Notes: generated by a model not told the origin, from the sequence alone. Counted from the first letter of the stretch, positions 1 through 13,133 are shown. The stretch is 64,000 nucleotides of DNA from Xanthoparmelia taractica (GCA_033085395.1 JANQBS010000165.1:26838-90837); one strand, 5' to 3'. Program-made: numbers and translations.

Positions 1-3000
1 TCGGATGGCAGTGCTCAGGTCGTGAAACCACATTCATGTTTTCGATTATTCATCACGATGGATCCGCGCCATGGCGAGCTTTCGCAAGCCATGCGAAACA
101 GGTCTATTGAATTGTTCATGCCACCTCGATCTCCCTCTCCTATCGTCAACGTCTTAGGCTCCGGCTCTGAATCCATTGTCTCACGTTTTGAGATATTCCA
201 ACAAATTGATTGGAATACTCTTGACGAAGTTCGCTTCAAAGAGGTGCTAGCAATATGTTTCGACCATCTTGCATTTCCTGATCTGCGTCTCAGTCTTCGC
301 TGGAAGACACAGGTTACCAGAGGATTGGCCACTTGTTCACCCTCAAAGCAAGCATGGTTTTCGTTTGTGGCCGAGGTTTATGAACAAATGACCAAGTTCG
401 ATGGGTCCATCCTCAGCGGCATACAAGATATATATGGCAAAATTGCTCATTGTCTAGGCCTCACAGCAGACTTCAGTTCTATGCAGGTCAGTCTACGGTG
501 TCACAAGCGATGGATTGGATGTACTGATAGTGACCAATGCTTTGATAGACACTTCATCCTTTCAATAACCCGGTTCTACTCTCTCATGAACCTCGCAATG
601 CCTGGTCAAATGACCTTCACTGGCACGGTCTAGCTTTTGAACTGTTGATAGACATTTATCGATTTGGTCAAAAGCTTGCTTCGGTATCCGAAGGCATTCG
701 CTCAAAGTCGATGCTGCAGATGTCGAGACTCGAACGATCGCTAGCCTCAGCCAGCTCCCAACATTTCACCACCGACTCGACGCAACCTCTGGCAACGTTT
801 CTGCAGAACATGGGGTTCTTTCTCCGGAATCTGATTGAAGGAGAGTTGCGATACTCTGGAGCCGAACAGGTGAGTTCATTCCAGTGTAGTCAAACCCTAT
901 ATAGCTGACTGTTAATTAGGACGTCTGCTCTTTCGCTCATAAAGTCTTATCATATCTTCTGGACGTCTTCGATTTCTCAAACTCCTCTAATTTTGACGAG
1001 GGTACTTTTCAGGTATACCAAATTATAGGAAGGGACCTGAGCGTTAGAAGTAGCACCAATGGATTGGGAGGAAACCTTATTGCGAGGCTAGCGTCAGAGC
1101 TTGGCTCGAAACTTGAAGCCTTCAATGCATCCTGGCAGCTGCACTGCGGTCTTGCTATGGAGCCACTCTGGACAACCTTTAGGCCAGCTGTCGCAAAAGA
1201 CCTGGATCAGCTTCGATTAAGCCATGAAGTCAAGTACCTTGCGAAACGTTTTGACGCTCTCAGGTGGGTTTCTGGCATCTCTATCCAGGCGCTTTGTAGC
1301 TTGCAGAGGTCTATTGTAGGCATTCATGACACCATCGTAACTGCCTCGCCGCATGACTTGAGTTCTTTTGAGGTTGGAAGCATTCCCCGTTTTGAAGTAG
1401 CAGTGATTCGCTAATGAACATACAGGATCTCCAGAGTACTCTAGAAGAACTAGAGCGCCGTTCCGATGTCGTCGAATCCAAAGTCTCACCTTATCTTCAC
1501 TCTCAATTCGAAATGCTATGCCAGTATAAGGCCTGCGCACCAGCGAAAATTGATTTATCCGAGTCTCACTTAGAGCTAGGTCTACTTGCAGGAAGATCTA
1601 CAGCGAGATTCATGACGTTTGGAGTATCCTTAAATACATTTGAGGCACTCTCCCGGTTCCAAGTGGCCACGGCTATAGGTCATTCAGGTACGGAACTAGC
1701 TGCTGTCCGAAATATCCTGCCAATCTCAATGCTTCACGAGCTGGAAACCATGAGTGAAGTCCCTCTACGATCTCTAGGGTTGCTTTATGGCGAGATCGAC
1801 ATCGTTTCAAAGATAGTAGCTGACTCCAGTGCCACTATCAACGGCGAGCCTCTGCAGGATCTGAATGGCCTGCTTCTGAGACTGCGGAAGGAGTTCTACG
1901 AATTTCTGGATTCCGACGCTAGCTTTCCCGATTTGCAGCACACCAAAAAGGCCTTGGGCCAGCTCCTCCTCCGTACATTTCACGATCAAAGGGAAGTGGA
2001 TGAAAGGACCCAGCATCTTCACAGAAGCCTTGAAGTAGCATATGGCCGACAACAGCCTGACTTGCGCGTAGCTTCTGCCGAGCAGTATGACGACATAGCG
2101 CAAACCTCAGCTGATTACATTCAATTCTTCACCGGCTGTCTACTTCTTTATGTGCCGGACCGGCCTTGCGATCCGGCGTTGAAGCCCATGGTAGAACGCG
2201 ATCGCCATAATAAACGTAGATCCGAATTGGAGAACAAACTTCAGGCACTCCAAGACTTTGAATTCATCTTCTCAGGTCAGAAATCGAGTCTTCGCTCCCG
2301 GCTTGTGGAGAAAAAACTAGCTGAGCTTGGAGCTGAGCCTGAGGTTCCGATCGTTGTTAGACCCCAGATCTCTGAGCTGGGGCAATTGCAAGCGGAGTTC
2401 AACAACGTCGTGACAAGCATTATCTTGAAATCTCCGACTTCTAAGATGCTGCAGTCCGTCGTTCGACAAGAGTCAGCCCAAGTCCAGGGTATTGAACTTC
2501 TGAGAATAAACATCGCTCAAGCTGTATCACGATTATCCAATGGATTTCAAACTTATGAGGATATTACAAAGCCTTTAATTGGTTTTTTGCAAGGGTTTGA
2601 TGTTGGGCTCGCACTATCATTGCTTACGGGTCGCCAGCAGAATCCGTGCGATAGTACTATGCGAAAGATTTGTGAGATGACCCCTTTGCTTGGTGCCGGT
2701 CCCCAAGGGCTCGCTCGAATAAAGGTCGCGGACATCGATTCTCACCACTTACAGAACTTTGACCCGTGTCTGCACTTCCTAAAAGGCACTGGAATTGCTC
2801 GCTGCGTCAGTAATTGTCTTAGCGAGCCAGTTGTGCAGACAATGCTTCGAACTTTTGAATACTTCTACCAAGAATGGAAAGAGCGGCTGGAACAAGATCA
2901 ACGACACAGTGCGGCTAATTCATCGCTGTATCGTTATTCTGGTGGCGAAGTGGAAAAGAACGAAGCTGATGAGCCAGATCTTCACAGTCTATTTCCGAAT

Positions 3001-6000
3001 TATTATTACTCAACTGAAGAAGACATTGCCTCAAGTAAATCTTTTTATGATGCAAGAGACCAAGCTCAACGACTTGCCACATTGCAGCGCGAGATCTTCT
3101 GTAGTGCGAAGAGTCCAACCGAGCAACTTCTAGACTTGCTCCAAGATGCTTCTGGGGGAATTGCTCGCCTTTGGACAGACACTACCAAAGCTTCCAGATG
3201 TCCGATACCAGCAGAGAACCTCTTTTCAGCACTCGTGCTCAGTCTCGACCAGCATAGGGAGCGGCTTCTTGGCCGGGCTGAGGTGGGTAGATCCTACAAC
3301 TTTTATATTGACGCAAACCTCTCCGAAGCACAAAGATTGATCGCTCTCGTACAAATGACCAAAGCAAAATTCCTTGCATTGCAAGAGGCTTGGCCAGAAC
3401 ACGCAACCATAGTAGATGTGCTGCGAACATCATCAGAGTTGCTGGCTTTGCGCCACATTGAGCCAGTTGCAAAGATCTTGACTAAGGCAGAGCAGCTACA
3501 TACTTACATCCATGAATGGCAGGTCGTTGCTAGCAAGCAATATACCGCTGCTACATTATACGATCAGCTTACCGATCTCCTTGTCAGCTGGCGCCGGTTG
3601 GAACTCTCAACGTGGGCTCGGCTCCTTGATATGGAAGACCAGAAATGCAACAAAGATGCTGATTCTTGGTGGTTCATTGCTTATGAAGTCATCATTGCGG
3701 CACCGCTCTCCATGGTCAATGAAGGACACGATCTTCAGGTGCACGTAGAACAACTCTATATCACACTAGCAAACTTCATGGAAACAACCTCTATAGGACA
3801 ATATGCCCATCGTCTCGGTATGATCGACTGTTTTAGAAGCCATCTCGAGATTCTTGTCACGAATGTTCCCTCAATCGGTGCAGTACACAGCGCTGTTTCC
3901 AACTTTTTGAGCTACTACGCTCGCTTCGAACGTCCTATCCAACAACATCTCCGCAGAGACCGGCAGAAGCTGGAGAAAGACATGAAGGAGATCTTGCTAC
4001 TTGCCAGCTGGAAGGATACCAATATCAACGCGTTGAGGGACAGCGCGAAGCGATCCCATCACAATCTACTCAAAGTGATCCGCAAGTATCGGGACTTGTT
4101 GGCTCAGCCTGCTGAGACCCTGATTACCCAAGGCTTCTCCATTGAAGAGGCCATGTCTGCACCTTTAAAGTGGGAAGGGAACATCCCCGTAGCGACAAAG
4201 TTGGATCCACGTGCCACACAAACCTGTAAAATGCATCTCGAAAGCTGGGAATCGAAGCCTGAAAGATTCACAAATCCTATCATGACAGCTCAGCGTATGC
4301 TTCAAATGAGTCGACTACCTCCTGCATCGATCGATGGCGTATCGTATTTAGACAGCTTTGGGAGCGATCTGATCGACAGTATCAAGATTTTGCGGAAGGA
4401 AACACCATCAAATGCTACAAAAGCGAACGAAGAATACATCAGACATCTCAAAGCTCGAAAGCGTAAGCTTTATGCAGAAACATTGAGAGCCCTGCGTCAC
4501 ATGGGCTTTCGATCTAATCTGAGCGTTGATGCAGTAAGAAGGCAATCTTCGCCAGCCATTGTCCTAGCGAATACTCCGGCCTTCGCAACCAAATGTCATC
4601 CCCAGATAGCCCGTGCGGAATTTCACTTCCATCAGTTGTTGCGCCTTTTTCCTCAAATCAAAGAACAATCTCGAAATCATTCTCAAGACCTCAGTCACGG
4701 TGAAGTTGCTCGGAGCATCGGTTACCTAGAAAGCATCATTTTCGTCATCCTAAAACAGAGAAACCTTCTGGCAACAGCTTCGATTGGCCTTCAAGAGCTT
4801 TTCAAGACGACAGAAATGATGTCTAATTTATGGGCACCTGACTCTTACACTTTAAGGAAACAAGAAATTGGGTTACAGAATGCTGCTCAAGGAGTGCAAC
4901 ATGCTCTAAGATGGTTGCCCCCAATCATAGAAGCTGGCTCTGTGATCATCGAACGGCATGGCAACATGGGCAAAATTGACCACTCAAGCATTTTGGCAGA
5001 TCTGCGGGTGTGGAAAGACAAGATGACCGCCATAAATGCAGCATTGGACCAGCTTCCCAAGCTACCTTCTAATATGTCCTCTTCACAGCATGACGGAACC
5101 CAACATGATGCTGCAGGACTCCTGGAAGGCTTTAAGACTAACCTACAACAGCTAATTGAGAACAGTCCTGGCCTGGTGTTTGTGCTAAAGCAAATTGCGC
5201 AATGGGCTAGTGGGGAAATTGTCCCCAACAACCTTCCGATGAATGGAGAGCATCCGACCAGTCTTGTGAATCTGGATAAAAGCGTTATTAGAGCGTTGAG
5301 TTCGATATTAGTAGCTATGCAGCGTGTTCAAGAAACACTCTTCGCCATGCCTTCCTCGAATGAGGACGTTAAATGGCTAATAAGTGCGGAATCCTGTTTA
5401 GCGGAAAGCCTCAGGAAACTACACCCTCACGGAATCAATGATCTGCTCCAGGCAGCCATGGGGCAAATACAATACCTGAGTTCTGCGAATGATGACGGTA
5501 TTTCCACTGCCGGAGCCCTCTTTGAACTGGCAATGCCGATCGTTCAACAGTTCCGCAGTATTCTGCAAATGTTTTTCGATCGATATGCCGAACTTTATCG
5601 AGCGTTGTGTGAGCTTTCAGACCGTCTAGCGCACTCATTCTTGCAAGTCCTCCAGGACGGCTTCTGTAGCCCAGCCGAAAACTCAGCCGCGGAAGCTGGC
5701 AAGACTGAGAAGCTGGAAGGTGGCACTGGCCTAGGGGAAGGTGAGGGCGCCGAGGATATCAGCAAGGACATCCAAGATGAGGAAGATCTGTCCGAAATTG
5801 CGCAAGGCACGGAAAAGAGTAAAGAGGAGGAGGAGATTGAAGGTCAAGAGGACGCAGTGGATATGGATCATGAGGAGCTGAAGGGTGAGATGGAAGATAT
5901 GTCCGACAAGGGCGAGGATGATGGGTCAGCAAGTGAGGGTGAAGATAACGACATGGACGAGGAGTCAGGAGATGTAGACAATCTCGATCCCTCAGCTGTT

Positions 6001-8193
6001 GACGAAAAGCTTTGGGACGGGAAAGCGGGAGAAACAGACAAGGAGAAGAAGGGACCGCAAGACAAAGGGAAATTTGACAAAGATGATCAGGCCGATGAAG
6101 CTACCGAACAACGAGAGTGCGCCCAGGTACAGGAGGGAGAAGACGGAGATCATGAAGCCAGCCAGAACGGCATAGAAGAGGCAGAAGAGGTCGCACAGCA
6201 GGAGACAGAGAAAGTCGATCCTCAAGCTCAAGAGAGTCAGAATCTCGACCTACCAGAGGTGATGGATCTCGACAATATCGATGGCACAGACGCAGAGTCA
6301 GCACCTGGGGACAGCGACATGGAAGGCATGTCTGACGTCGAACAGGAAAAGCAGGAAGCTAATGGCCTGTCTGAAGGCAGCGAGAATGATGAGTCTGAGG
6401 AGAACGCCAGAGTGGAAGAGGACGCTCAAACACAGCCAGAGAACATTTTCGAAGATGCTGATAATGTCAAGAATGATGGAGCTGAAGGTGCTGGTTCTCC
6501 TGCCGATACAGAACCAGAAGATGAGGAGCTAGCAGACGATACCAGACTCCTCCGAAACAGAAAGAACAACCAAAAATTAGACCTGGGAGACTCTGCGCCT
6601 AGCGAATCCATAGATGTTGGACAAGATGTTGACCAGACTGATGCTGAAGATTCAATGACAGAGAATAATGCACAAGGCAAAGACAGCGCCCAAGGAAACA
6701 CCATAAGCACTGAAGAGCCTCAGGCTGGAGCGGAAGACGGTCAGCTGGGCGGACTGGATATGACCGAAGGCGGTCAAACAGACGAGAACCGAGACGAAAG
6801 CCGCGGTAGTCAAGCCTCTAAAAAGCTTGGGGACGCTCTCGAAAAGTGGCATCGGCAAATTAGGCAGATTCAAGAGGCTCGTGAGAGAGAAGCAAGTGCT
6901 CAGCCAAAACCTGATATAGACCTGGCAAATCACGACTTCGAGCATCTTCGCGATGAGGAAATCGAAGCAGACACGCAGGCTTTGGGTGCTGCTTCTGATG
7001 ATCAAGCACGAGCTCTGGACAAAGAAGCTATGGATTCAGAAATGCATGACGAGGCCCGTGCTTTCCCTCCAGACGACACAAATGAGCCAGGTGCCAGCAA
7101 CCATGGTGAAGTTATAAGGAAGGAGGATCCAATACAGACAAAGGCAGACCAGCAGCAAGAGCAATCTAGGCCGGGAGCATTTGTCGCGAGCAAGAACGAC
7201 GGCAGCCAACCAGCTGATCAGCTCGGCACGATGACCTTTGAAAAGGAAGGAGATGTTGACGATCTTGACAATGGTCTCTCAGCTACTCACCTTCAGCCTG
7301 CTTCTGAGGCATCACCACGCTCTGCAGAGGAAGCTCGGCGGCTTTGGTCACATTGTGAGAGTCTCACGCGCGACCTGTCTCTTTTCCTTACTGAACAGCT
7401 ACGGCTAATCCTCGCTCCTACCCTTGCCACCAAACTGCGTGGAGACTTCCGCACTGGCAAGCGCCTCAACGTCAAGCGAATCATCCCATACATTGCCTCC
7501 CAATATAAACGCGACAAGATATGGATGCGTCGTTCCATCCCGTCGAAGCGCAACTACCAAATCATGCTCGCAGTCGATGATAGTAAATCTATGGACGAAA
7601 GTGGTAGCGGCCAACTAGCATTTGAAACTCTTGCACTTGTCTCCAAAAGCCTCAGCATGCTGGAAGTTGGAGAAATATGCATTGTAGGCTTTGGAAATGA
7701 AGTTCACGTAGCTCATGAGTTCGACAAACCCTTCTCGTCCGATGCCGGCTGTCAAATATTTCAGCATTTTGGGTTTCAGCAAAAAAAAACAAACGTAAGG
7801 AAGCTCGTCGCCGATTCAATCACGCTCTTCCGTGAAGCAAGACGTAAAACATTCAACGCTGGAACCGAACTCTCGCAACTCGAAATCATCATCAGTGATG
7901 GGGTCTGCGAAGATCATGACATTATTCGACGCCTGGTGCGCCAAGCTCAAGAAGAGCAGATTATGATTGTATTTGTAATTGTGGACGCTCTGTTAAAAGA
8001 AGAGTCCATTATGGATATGAATCAGGCAGTATTCGAGCCTGATGCCTCGGGGGAGACCAAATTGAAGATTAAGCGGTATCTCGATGGGTTTCCCTTCACA
8101 TACTACCTCGTAGTGGGCGAGGTGAGGGAACTACCGGGTGTACTTGCTCAGGCCTTGAGGCAGTGGTTTGCTGAGGTTGTGGAAAGTGGGTGA
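1..8193 (+). CDS. MDN1: Midasin (Rea1/Mdn1), C-terminal part; 5' end outside window
   Basis: Giant AAA-ATPase that removes assembly factors from pre-60S ribosomes in the nucleolus and nucleoplasm. Inferred exons are <1-486, 549-869, 920-1372 and 1426-8193, with introns of 62, 50 and 53 nt, all phase 0, giving about 2,675 aa. The first exon enters in the last AAA module, with the MDPRHGELSQAMRNR motif at about 58-105. A long helical linker follows. An Asp/Glu-rich tract lies at about 5,700-7,000, and a C-terminal VWA/MIDAS domain has a DxSxS site (VDDSKSMDES) near 7,570-7,600. In the family this domain contacts Rsa4 and Ytm1. Fungal midasins are near 4,900 aa, so a little under half is missing upstream of the window. 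The third intron has a weak GTTGGA donor but a good CTAAT branch site, and the join restores a continuous frame. Identification is firm; the exact splice sites are inferred. Confidence 0.95.
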
Positions 8194-8507
8194 AAGATGT
8201 ACTATCTACTATGGAAGGCGCGATAGAGGTCGCATAACAAGCATCATCATTGGCAACACACATTTGCCTCCGATGACACTAAGACTACTAGGCGGCTTTC
8301 CTACCCCAGTTTCCTTGTTCATTGTGGCCATATGAGTTTGTCTACTCTCGTGAAGAAATTTTCTGGTGGGCGTCGTCGCGTCAGCGGAGAAGCGCGAGCT
8401 ACCGTGTCACTGACGTGAAGAGTGGTTCAGATCCTTAGTGCAAGCCTCTTTTCACTGAGTGGAATACTTGAGCAAGAAAACTGAGTGCACCCAGCCACTC
8501 CTGGCCG

Positions 8508-8673
8508 TCGATGCCGCCGGATAATGGCTTTTTTACGCAAAGCTATGGAAGGAGAGGCTCTCGGTAAGGTATACTTGCCTTTTTTGGCCTTCGATGGGGC
8601 CGGATAATCGCTTTCTCACGCAAATCTATGGAAGGGGAGGCTCTCGGTAAGGTATACTTGCCTTTTTAGGCAA
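8508..8673. repeat. Two-copy 83-bp direct tandem repeat
   Basis: Copy 1 starts at 8508 and copy 2 at 8591, a period of 83 bp. Both contain GGATAAT, ACGCAAA, CTATGGAAGG and the identical block GGCTCTCGGTAAGGTATACT. The copies differ at roughly nine positions of mixed substitution types, so there is no transition-only signature. No coding potential is apparent. Confidence 0.85.
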
Positions 8674-8678
8674 GTATA
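8653..8678. repeat. Inverted repeat / hairpin at end of second repeat copy
   Basis: TATACTTGCC at 8653-8662 is exactly complementary to GGCAAGTATA at 8669-8678 across a 6-nt TTTTTA loop. It lies at the downstream edge of the 83-bp repeat and is followed by AT-rich DNA. It could be a terminator-like structure or the end of a small mobile-element relic; the sequence does not decide. Confidence 0.8.
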
Positions 8679-8984
8679 GAATAAAAATATACGAACAATA
8701 TGATGAAAAAAATATAAATCCATTAAAAATTGAGATAGGCTACCAGAGTTGCCATGAAGAAAGGGAGCAAGTATTGGAGCAGAGGGGGCATAAAGGGCAG
8801 GGCAGAAGCCTCTCTTCTTTTTGGTTTTCCCATATCCATCCATACTTCCTCGCCATATATACCAATAGCATACCTTGTCAAAGCACTTCCCCTTATTGAA
8901 CTCACGTCTACTAGGCCTGAGTGACCTTCACAGCATTTATCAGCACTGAGCAACCTTCAAAGCATTGTGCGGCAGCCCGAGAAA

Positions 8985-10228
8985 ATGGTTTCGACATTGG
9001 AGCAACAAGACCTTGCTACACTTTTCCCCGGAGTGCAGCCTCTCAGCCATTCCGATCCGGTTCAGACAGTCTCACTAAGGGATGTGAACAACGAGGACTC
9101 GACAACTTATCCTCCACATCAACAGCAACTTCCTTTACCAGCCTTCAATCCAGCAGTAAGTCCCATGCTGCAATTTCTACATTGGTCTCTAAAAGCTGAT
9201 ACAACTCTCAGAGCACTAATGCCTCCACGCCACCAATTCCAGCTCAGAGCGTTCCACCAGCACAAGATCCCAATGTAAGTGCCATACCTCAGACCTTACT
9301 CAAGAAGCCCGAGAAGTATAATAACATCCGTTAGTCTAAGATCCCAGTCAAAAAGAGAGGCAGAGGGTACACAGGAAGAAAAAAGGGAAGACCTAAGGGA
9401 TCCAAGAACAAGCCGAAAGGCCCTGATCATGGCCTGCCGAAGGTATGTGACATTAGACTGGGCTTGTTTTATGAGATGAGCCTTCATGCTAATAATCAAT
9501 CAACAGATGCCTAAGAAAAAGGGAAGACCTCCAGGGTCAAAGAACAAGCATCCACGCGGAGCCCACAACGCGTATATACCTGGACCAGAGAACAACAATG
9601 ACTTAATCGAGGAGAGAAGCCAGCAATTACCGATACCAAACTTGAACGGACTGCAGCAAGCTCCAACTCCACGTGTGGCCGAGAATACAGCTCTCATGGC
9701 CACATCAATTCCTACACAGGCTCAGACCACATACCAATACCCTGTCGGATACGCGCCAATAACCGACTCCTCAGACCTCTTTGATAACGACGCCGGCTTC
9801 GACCAGGCGACCGACGAATGGCACTCTAGCGATGCTCAACCCAACGACATCGAGACTGAGCATCTCCTTGCCAACGTCATTACCAGCGAGTTGTCAGCCA
9901 ATTCTTCGTCCTCCGCCTTAACTCCTCCGCAAGACTTCATGACATCCTCCACATCAGATCCTTCAGATTTTTTCACGACGCCCTCCAGATCAACTCCTCC
10001 ATCAGACTTCATGACGTCCTCGGCATCAACTCTCCCAGAAGACTTCATGACACCGAGGGGAATGCCCTACTCTCAGCCAACTTCTTCACCTCACGCCAAC
10101 TCGAATCAGCATGGACAGCCTGACTATGGCTACGGTTATCAGTACTCACCACCGCCGCAGCTTAATCATGCCTTCGGCAACAGCAACTTCACCTACGGCA
10201 ACGGCAATATCAACATCAACGTCTACAA

Positions 10229-10260
<32 letters not shown>

Positions 10261-10676
10261 TCTTCTCGCCGCCCAGCCATTATCCCGAGGGCATGTCGGC
10301 ATATCCCTGGCCTGCTCAACCTGTAACTAACACGTCCGGATACGGACATACCGACCTTTCAGCACCGACAACCTCGCAAGTGTACAATGCGTCAAGCTTG
10401 CTTACCGGTACTGACAACGACGTTCTGACGCAACAACCGTACTCCTACATCGATCCAGCTCTGGATACTGGGCCTCAGAACAACTCACCGCCGCCAGCAA
10501 CTTCAACACCGCACGACGACAACTTCGCAAGTTTGTTCGACGAGTTTGAGAAGGATTACAACAATTTGACAGAGGAGGAAAAGAATGACTTGATCAAGGA
10601 CAACATCGACAACGTGATACAAGGGGCGAAGGACTTTGTTGCGTCGTCGCTCGAATTGAATGACTTTGACTTCTAG
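8985..10676 (+). CDS. AT-hook DNA-binding protein, Ser/Pro/Asn-rich
   Basis: Inferred exons are 8985-9155, 9212-9274, 9335-9442 and 9507-10676. The introns (56, 60 and 64 nt) have clean GTAAGT or GTATGT donors and all lie in phase 0, giving 503 aa. Two AT-hook cores, KKGRPKGSKNK in exon 3 and KKGRPPGSKNK at the start of exon 4, are separated by one intron; an RGRG segment lies just before the first. AT-hooks bind the minor groove of AT-rich DNA, so a nuclear chromatin or transcription role is likely. The rest is low-complexity: repeated DFMTSS-type units around 9930-10060 and an Asn/Ser-rich run near 10200-10260. The C-terminus is acidic (FDEFEKDYNNLTEEEKNDL). The start is the first ATG that keeps exon 1 open. 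I do not recognise an orthologue. Confidence 0.8.
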
Positions 10677-11662
10677 ATGGGACTACTCACATCTCAGAAG
10701 CATGATGGAGCGTTATAATGGTTTGCTCATCACTTCTAACATACCCGTTGTGATCTTGAACATGGTCGTTGCTAATGTCTGGCTTCAGGAACTTTAATAG
10801 TGGGATGGTATGAGGACAGCTTTAGCATCGGACATCAGCATCGGCAACAGCATCGAAGCGAAGGATTGGATATCAGTGGTGGCTGAGCCGGCTTTACGAT
10901 AAGAATGGAAATGAACATTGGCATCGCGTTGGGTATTTAACTGCACTGTATTGGTATTGGGCTATGGATCGGTGTTGAATGATACTTACTGTATGGTGGA
11001 CTGACATTCGGAATTGGGATTCTTGATCGGTGGACACTCACTACTGTTGTTAAGATACGAGGAGACTGTATATAGATTGAATGATATCGACTTTCCTTTT
11101 ACATCAATGTTCGTTGCTATGAGTACTTGTGTGCTTGATGCTATCTAGGTTGAGGTGAGAAGGTGTCGGAGAAGAAGAGAGAGTACTTAGACCGGTGGGA
11201 AAATCGTGGGGTTAGAAGACGAGACGAGGGAGTATTGAGGCAGGGTATCTTGGATGAATGCTATGGGGTTAGTATGAAGGGATAATTCAAACATTTATCA
11301 GGACTCCTGGCTTTGTTTTTCTACTCAAGAGATGCGAGATTAGGTGGTGGTTGAAAATGCAGTATTGATACCTTGCTGGTGTCTGGCGCCGCTTATTTGT
11401 TTTTTGTTTTTTGATTCATTATTATTGTGAGGATGGAATCTATACGTTCATCATCTCGTGATATGGTAAGGATATCTACGGCGTTCCCGTCCGTATCTTC
11501 CAATGCTCTTATTCTTCCAAGTGCATGGATCCGTGGACCTTTCGGCGTCCGTCGTCTTCGTCATGGTCCTCTTTGTCCTCTTCATCGAGTCAACAGCCTT
11601 GCTCTCTACATTGCTTCTCCTTCTCATCCTCCCTTGCTGGCTCCTGCTCCTCCTGCTCCTCG
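10677..11662. other. Convergent intergenic region
   Basis: Shared 3' flank of the AT-hook gene (+) and the PRCC-like gene (-). Short ORFs only; I see no gene, RNA gene or clear repeat. Confidence 0.55.
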
Positions 11663-12862
11663 TCACCAACCATATTTACTTCCCGCCTCCTTTTTATTTC
11701 TCCTTCCACTCGCAAACTGCTCTTCCAGCGCATCTTTCTGATTGCTCGCCGCATTCACCAGCTGTTTCAAGCTGTGCTTGCCCGGAGCGATGCCACGGAC
11801 GGGATTGTGTTGGACGGTCTCGCCCGCTTGACGGAGGAGTTCGTTCGCAGCGTATTCTTCGTCGGTGTTGAAATTTACAATATTAGGCGTGGCGGAGGGT
11901 TGGGCTTTGTTGGCGTTGTAGTGGCGGCCGAGGAGTTGCCTTTTTGCGGAGGCGGAGAGGTTGAGGTCAGTGGCTATGGCGTCCAGGGACTGGGGCTGTG
12001 GCTGCGTGGGTTCAACTTGTGGGTATGTAGAGTCGGCAGCAGTGTAATTGTTTGGAAGGGGGGACTCCTCGGAATATGGGTTTGTAGCAGGTATGGTTGT
12101 TGGCTTCTCGGCCTGATATACCATGGGTTGATATGTTCCCTTGATTGCTGATCCGGTACTCGACGCTTCATTTGACTCATCTCCGGTAGAGAATAACGAA
12201 GCCTTGGTGGCTCCCTTTGGCGGCTGTGTAACCCCTCCGTTTGTGGAATCTGGTGCACGTAGACTGTCGGTAGGTGGGACTCTCCTCTTCTGTGCCTTTT
12301 TGTTGACAACCGATAAAGGTTTGAACATCGTTGACTTCTTCTTCGGTTCTGCTCCCAATTCGGGCGTTGGCATATCTGGTGTCCTTTCTGTCCACGAGAA
12401 TGCTTCGTCTAGATCCGAGCTCTCCACAACTGATCCACCTTCACTACTTTCATCCTTGCTGGTGCTACCGTCCGCTTTTGGTGCCGGCTCCCTACTGAAT
12501 GCCGGCGTAGCTCCTGTCTTTAGGTTGACACCGCTGCCTAGCCCGCCTCTTCTTATACCAGCAATGCCAGACCCTTCTGCTGTGCGCTTGGGCGCTGGAA
12601 GAAAGGAGTTGAATCCGCCCACCCCACCTGATCCGAGCTTAGCCCGCTTCGCAGGAGGTCCTTGTTCCACATCTCCATTTTGTGTGGTCGCTCTTGTTGG
12701 TTCTGGGAGGCTGATTTTGATCTTGTGGGGGTTTGAGCGATCGACGACTTTTTGAAAGCCGGGCTTGTTGGAGGTCGGGTTAGGTTTAGGAGGTTCTGAA
12801 TTGGCAATGTTTTCTTCGTTGCTTGAATCAGAATCCGATCCGGAATAGTCGACGAGGGCCAT
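11663..12862 (-). CDS. PRCC-domain protein (MAD2B-interacting family)
   Basis: Single-exon 399-aa protein. It opens with an acidic MALVDYSGSDSDSSNEE segment and has FNSFLPAPKR near residue 84-93. The C-terminal ~100 residues run from a QLLGRHYNANKAQPS-like stretch through NIVNFNTDEEYAANELLR to HSLKQLVNAA and end KYGW, the conserved C-terminus of the PRCC family (Pfam PRCC_C). Human PRCC is a nuclear protein linked to MAD2B and to splicing factors; the fungal role is poorly defined. The middle is disordered and Pro/Ser/Thr-rich. It is divergent from the Avo1/Sin1 gene. The complementary strand is open in several frames, but those are shadows of this gene. Confidence 0.88.
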   Translation of the reverse strand: MALVDYSGSDSDSSNEENIANSEPPKPNPTSNKPGFQKVVDRSNPHKIKISLPEPTRATTQNGDVEQGPPAKRAKLGSGGVGGFNSFLPAPKRTAEGSGIAGIRRGGLGSGVNLKTGATPAFSREPAPKADGSTSKDESSEGGSVVESSDLDEAFSWTERTPDMPTPELGAEPKKKSTMFKPLSVVNKKAQKRRVPPTDSLRAPDSTNGGVTQPPKGATKASLFSTGDESNEASSTGSAIKGTYQPMVYQAEKPTTIPATNPYSEESPLPNNYTAADSTYPQVEPTQPQPQSLDAIATDLNLSASAKRQLLGRHYNANKAQPSATPNIVNFNTDEEYAANELLRQAGETVQHNPVRGIAPGKHSLKQLVNAASNQKDALEEQFASGRRNKKEAGSKYGW

Positions 12863-13133
12863 TGTTCACGTCTTTCCAACAATATTTTCTCCAATGCCTG
12901 TCAAGCCTCTTACTGACTCGAAATGTTTTGGAACCCCGCGGTAAATTACCCGCTTGCCGCGCTCTCCTTCATTTACTTTACTCTACCACTGACCAGACGA
13001 GCTAGACTGCCATCTGCATTGCATAAGGAGGTTCGGTGGTCTTGCGAGCTACGCCAACGCTAGTCGAAATCCTCGTAAGAAGAGGGAGATGGAACTTTCT
13101 AAGATCAGGTGAACAGGATATACTTTTCATCAG
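12863..13133. promoter_or_regulatory. Bidirectional promoter between PRCC-like and AVO1 genes
   Basis: The two divergent start codons are 271 bp apart with no coding sequence between them, so both promoters must lie here. No specific factor site is claimed. Confidence 0.6.

Larger units (their letters stand above)
8194..8984. other. Intergenic region with repeated segment
   Basis: Holds the 3' flank of midasin, a tandem direct repeat with a terminal hairpin (listed separately) and the promoter side of the AT-hook gene. I see no credible coding exon here. Confidence 0.6.

Noticed and set aside
2795..3748. Several 60-110 codon ORFs on both strands inside the midasin gene
   Set aside because: They overlap the long midasin frame and have no domain signal; they are shadows of its codon pattern.
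10111..10349. Thr/Ala/Val-rich ORFs on both strands in the Asn/Ser repeat region of the AT-hook gene
   Set aside because: They are readings of the CAACAG-type codon repeat in other frames.
11503..12755. Long plus-strand ORFs (122-208 codons) opposite the PRCC-like gene
   Set aside because: Low-complexity Ser, Leu or Gly runs complementary to the PRCC-like coding sequence; no independent family signal.
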